Source: Bathynomus jamesi (taxonomy: Eukaryota > Arthropoda > Malacostraca > Isopoda > Cirolanidae). Taken from it: a DNA stretch of 64,000 nt. The notes beneath the pieces are model-generated. The model was not told the origin of the DNA. It saw nothing but the letters and a program-made list of their open reading frames with translations, and did no database searches. Location of the stretch: contig JAJOZX010009043.1 in the NCBI GenBank assembly GCA_023014485.1, forward strand, positions 101,519 through 165,518, given 5' to 3'. Positions 61,990-64,000 of this stretch are shown in pieces (the first letter of the stretch is position 1; each line of letters begins with the position of its first letter). Position numbers and translations under genes: made by a program.

Positions 61990-63873
61990 AATTGGGAGAA
62001 CGTAATGGGGAACTCCAACGCAAACTAATGTGGGAATCGTTCGAAACAGTATTTAGGACTATAAATGAGGAATGTGTACCGTACAAAATTAAGCGTGCGA
62101 AAGTAAACAACAAGCCCTTGTGGTTACTTCTAGAGTAAGAGATATTATAAAAAGTAGAGATAGGGCTTATAGGCTACATATGCGATAAGACAATTTGTGG
62201 TTACGAAACAACTACATATCTCTAAGGCGTGAAGCGAAAAGTGTAATAAAAAAGTCCAAGCGAAATAAATCTCCATAGCTCGTGAAGGTAAAGAAAACCC
62301 CAAGCGATTCTTTCAATACGTCAATAATAGAAATCCAGTAAAAAGTGTCTTGGGGCCATTGAAAAATGTAAACGGAGATCTAGTTTCTGAAAACAAGGAA
62401 ATGGCTACCTTGCTAAACGAATTTTTTACGTCAGTTTTTACTGTAGAAGAAGTAACGAATATCCCTACGGTCATAGACATAATACCTTTTGATAATTGTA
62501 ATATTTTGGCTAATATCGTGGTTAGTGAAGGGGAAGTAATGCGCTATATTGATAAAATGAAAACGCGTAAATCACCGGGTCCGGATTCCATATATCCCAT
62601 ACAACTAAAAGAATTAAAAGATAGCATTGTTGTGCCGCTAACAAAGATTTTTAATGCGTCTATTTTTTAGGGGTGCGTACCAGATAATTTCAAGTTAGCA
62701 AACGTAACACCTATCTTTAAGAAAGGCGATAAAGGTGCGGCGGGAAATTATAGGCCAATCAATTTAACGTCTGTTGTAGGTAAGCTACTGGAATCAATAA
62801 TTAGGGACCGTATAATCGAACACTTAGAATTGCAAAAACTAGTTAGAAATACGCAGCACGGTTTTAGGCGAAACAAATCTTGCTTAACTAATCTTTTAGA
62901 ATTTTTTCAAAGCGTGGTTGACGTTTACGAGAGTCATAGGGCTGTTGATGTAGTGTATTTAGATTTTCAAAAAGCATTTGACACCGTGCCGCACAAAAGA
63001 CTCATTGAAAAAAACTAAGGCTCATGGAATCAGGGGTGTAGTAATAAATTGGCTAGAAGAGTGGTTGCCAGGTAGGAAACAGAGGGTGGTCGTTGATGGA
63101 GCGGAGTCGTGTTGGGCTAATGTAGCGAGTGGCGTTCCTCAGGGTTCTGTATTGGGCCCCTTGCTTTTTCTTATATATATTAACGATTTAGATGTCGGCC
63201 TAGTCAATACAGTTTCAAAGTTTGCGGATGACACGAAGCTGGGTGGTAGGGCGATTAATGACGAAGATAGAGGTAAAATCCAGGAAGATCTGAATAAAAT
63301 CGTTGATTGGTCAGTCACATGGCAAATGAGATTTAACGTTGATAAGTGCAAAATTTTGCATATAGGTTCACGTAACGGTAATTTTGCGTATAGTATGTCA
63401 GGGAAAGATTTAACAAGCGTAGAGCAGGAAAAAGATTTAGGAGTTATAGTCACTGGTGATTTAAAAGTAGCGAAACAAAGTACAGCAGCGGTCAATAAGG
63501 CGAACAAAGTGTTAGGTTTTATAGCTCGAAATTTTGAGTACAAATCGCGCGATATTATAGTTCCTCTTTATAAATCATTAGTTAGACCCCATTTGGAGTA
63601 CGCAGTCCAGTTTTGGAATTCGCATATGCGCAAAGATATAGACAAAATCGAAAGAGTTCAAAGACGAGCAACTAAGATGATTCCGTCGCTTAGGTCAAAG
63701 TCGTACGAGGATAGGCTTAAGGAGTTAAAATTAACAACGCTCGAGACTAGGAGGCTAAGGGGTGATCTAATCCAGGTTTTCAAAATTATTATTGAAAAAT
63801 TTATTGAAGAATTATTTTATTTTTTGAGAGATTATTTTTGTTTAGGTGTAATATTTAGGCTAAGTTTACTTTA
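61990..63873 (+). mobile_element. CR1 subfamily 3 LINE fragment
   Basis: A 5'-truncated copy covering the linker and RT. It is AT-richer than subfamilies 1 and 2 and clearly divergent from them, while sharing all RT landmarks. It is broken near 62670 by a stop and near 63012 by a frameshift. It loses homology near 63785, before the usual C-terminus and 3' UTR. Confidence 0.8.
62350..63790 (+). pseudogene. CR1 subfamily 3 reverse transcriptase
   Basis: Frames 62350-62670, 62830-63018 and 62978-63874. Motifs: MKTRKSPGPDSIYPIQLK and NVTPIFKKGDKGAAGNYRPI (fingers), HGFRRNKSCLTNLLEFF, VYLDFQKAFDTVPHKRL (motif A), [20 protein letters not shown] (motif B), [11 protein letters not shown] (motif C), HIGSRNGNFAYSM and LYKSLVRPHLEYAVQFW. 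The final residues after DLIQVFKII are unrelated, so the copy is 3'-truncated or rearranged. Breaks lie near 62670 (TAG) and 63012 (1-nt gain). Confidence 0.8.
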
Positions 63874-64000
63874 AATAGACACAGTAATTATAGAAATAAT
63901 AATGGCCCATTTAGACATTGTCAACATAGCTACAGACTTTTTCACTGTAGGCTGCAGTGGTTTTAAGGTAAAATTGGTCAGCAGCCGTATTACTAACTAT
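63874..64000. other. Window end, possible CR1 remnant
   Basis: Short frames (NYRNNNGPFRHC) could be more decayed CR1 C-terminal sequence (compare TRNNG in the other subfamilies). There is no firm feature. Confidence 0.3.

Noticed and set aside
1..64000. CRISPR arrays, operons, prokaryotic promoters or terminators
   Set aside because: Spliced exons, LINEs and LTR elements show eukaryotic DNA; the repeats seen are transposon ends and microsatellites without spacer structure.
1..64000. tRNA genes
   Set aside because: No sequence with paired A- and B-boxes and a foldable acceptor stem was seen; the only tRNA-related sequence is the BEL/Pao primer site.

Overview
This is a eukaryotic, intron-bearing, AT-rich window made almost entirely of mobile DNA. 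There are C2H2 zinc-finger exons with a KEEP-type acidic tail, CR1-type, L2/Jockey-type and restriction-endonuclease (RLE) LINEs, a BEL/Pao element primed by tRNA-Tyr, mariner/Tc1 and hAT DNA transposons, and a 5S-rRNA-like sequence. Together these suggest a metazoan, most likely an arthropod. I cannot name the taxon from the sequence. Nothing looks prokaryotic; there are no operons, ribosome binding sites or CRISPR arrays.

Layout. (1) 0-7.65 kb: the terminal exon of a nine-finger C2H2 protein (222-1175), finger relics, then two decayed RLE-LINE bodies separated by another finger relic. (2) 7.65-11.7 kb: two minus-strand CR1-like LINEs, head to tail. (3) 11.7-15.2 kb: RLE-LINE pieces with a further finger relic, interrupted by a mariner (12138-14043) that itself carries a 5'-truncated L2-like LINE. 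(4) 15.2-20.7 kb: sparse DNA with a 5S-like sequence, and a second mariner (16272-19722) interrupted by a 2.2-kb long-inverted-repeat element (17409-19610) that carries a three-exon gene unrelated to any transposase I recognise. (5) 20.7-38.4 kb: a head-to-tail array of plus-strand CR1-like LINE copies, pierced by hAT elements with perfect 8-bp target duplications. (6) 38.4-43.9 kb: an inverted copy of the 2.3-7.8 kb region, with an extra hAT element whose empty site survives in the left copy. (7) 43.9-60 kb: an L2-like LINE, then a minus-strand Jockey-type LINE split by a complete BEL/Pao retrotransposon (46245-53409) and a complete hAT transposon (54165-57971). (8) 60.3-64 kb: a Tc1/mariner-superfamily element with long TIRs, and a third CR1 subfamily.

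Almost every coding region is broken by stops or frameshifts. The best preserved are the zinc-finger exon, the CR1 reverse transcriptase at 26013-27428 (471 codons), the BEL pol at 47504-51358 (about 1280 codons) and the DUF4817-type transposase at 60676. Target-site duplications, checked by eye, give a clear order of nested insertions.

The most unusual items are the long-TIR element with a multi-exon passenger gene, the repeated juxtaposition of RLE-LINE ends with C2H2 finger fragments, and the 31-kb-spaced inverted duplication that shares disabling lesions and a chimeric LINE junction. All family assignments are from reading translations and motifs by eye; no database search was run.
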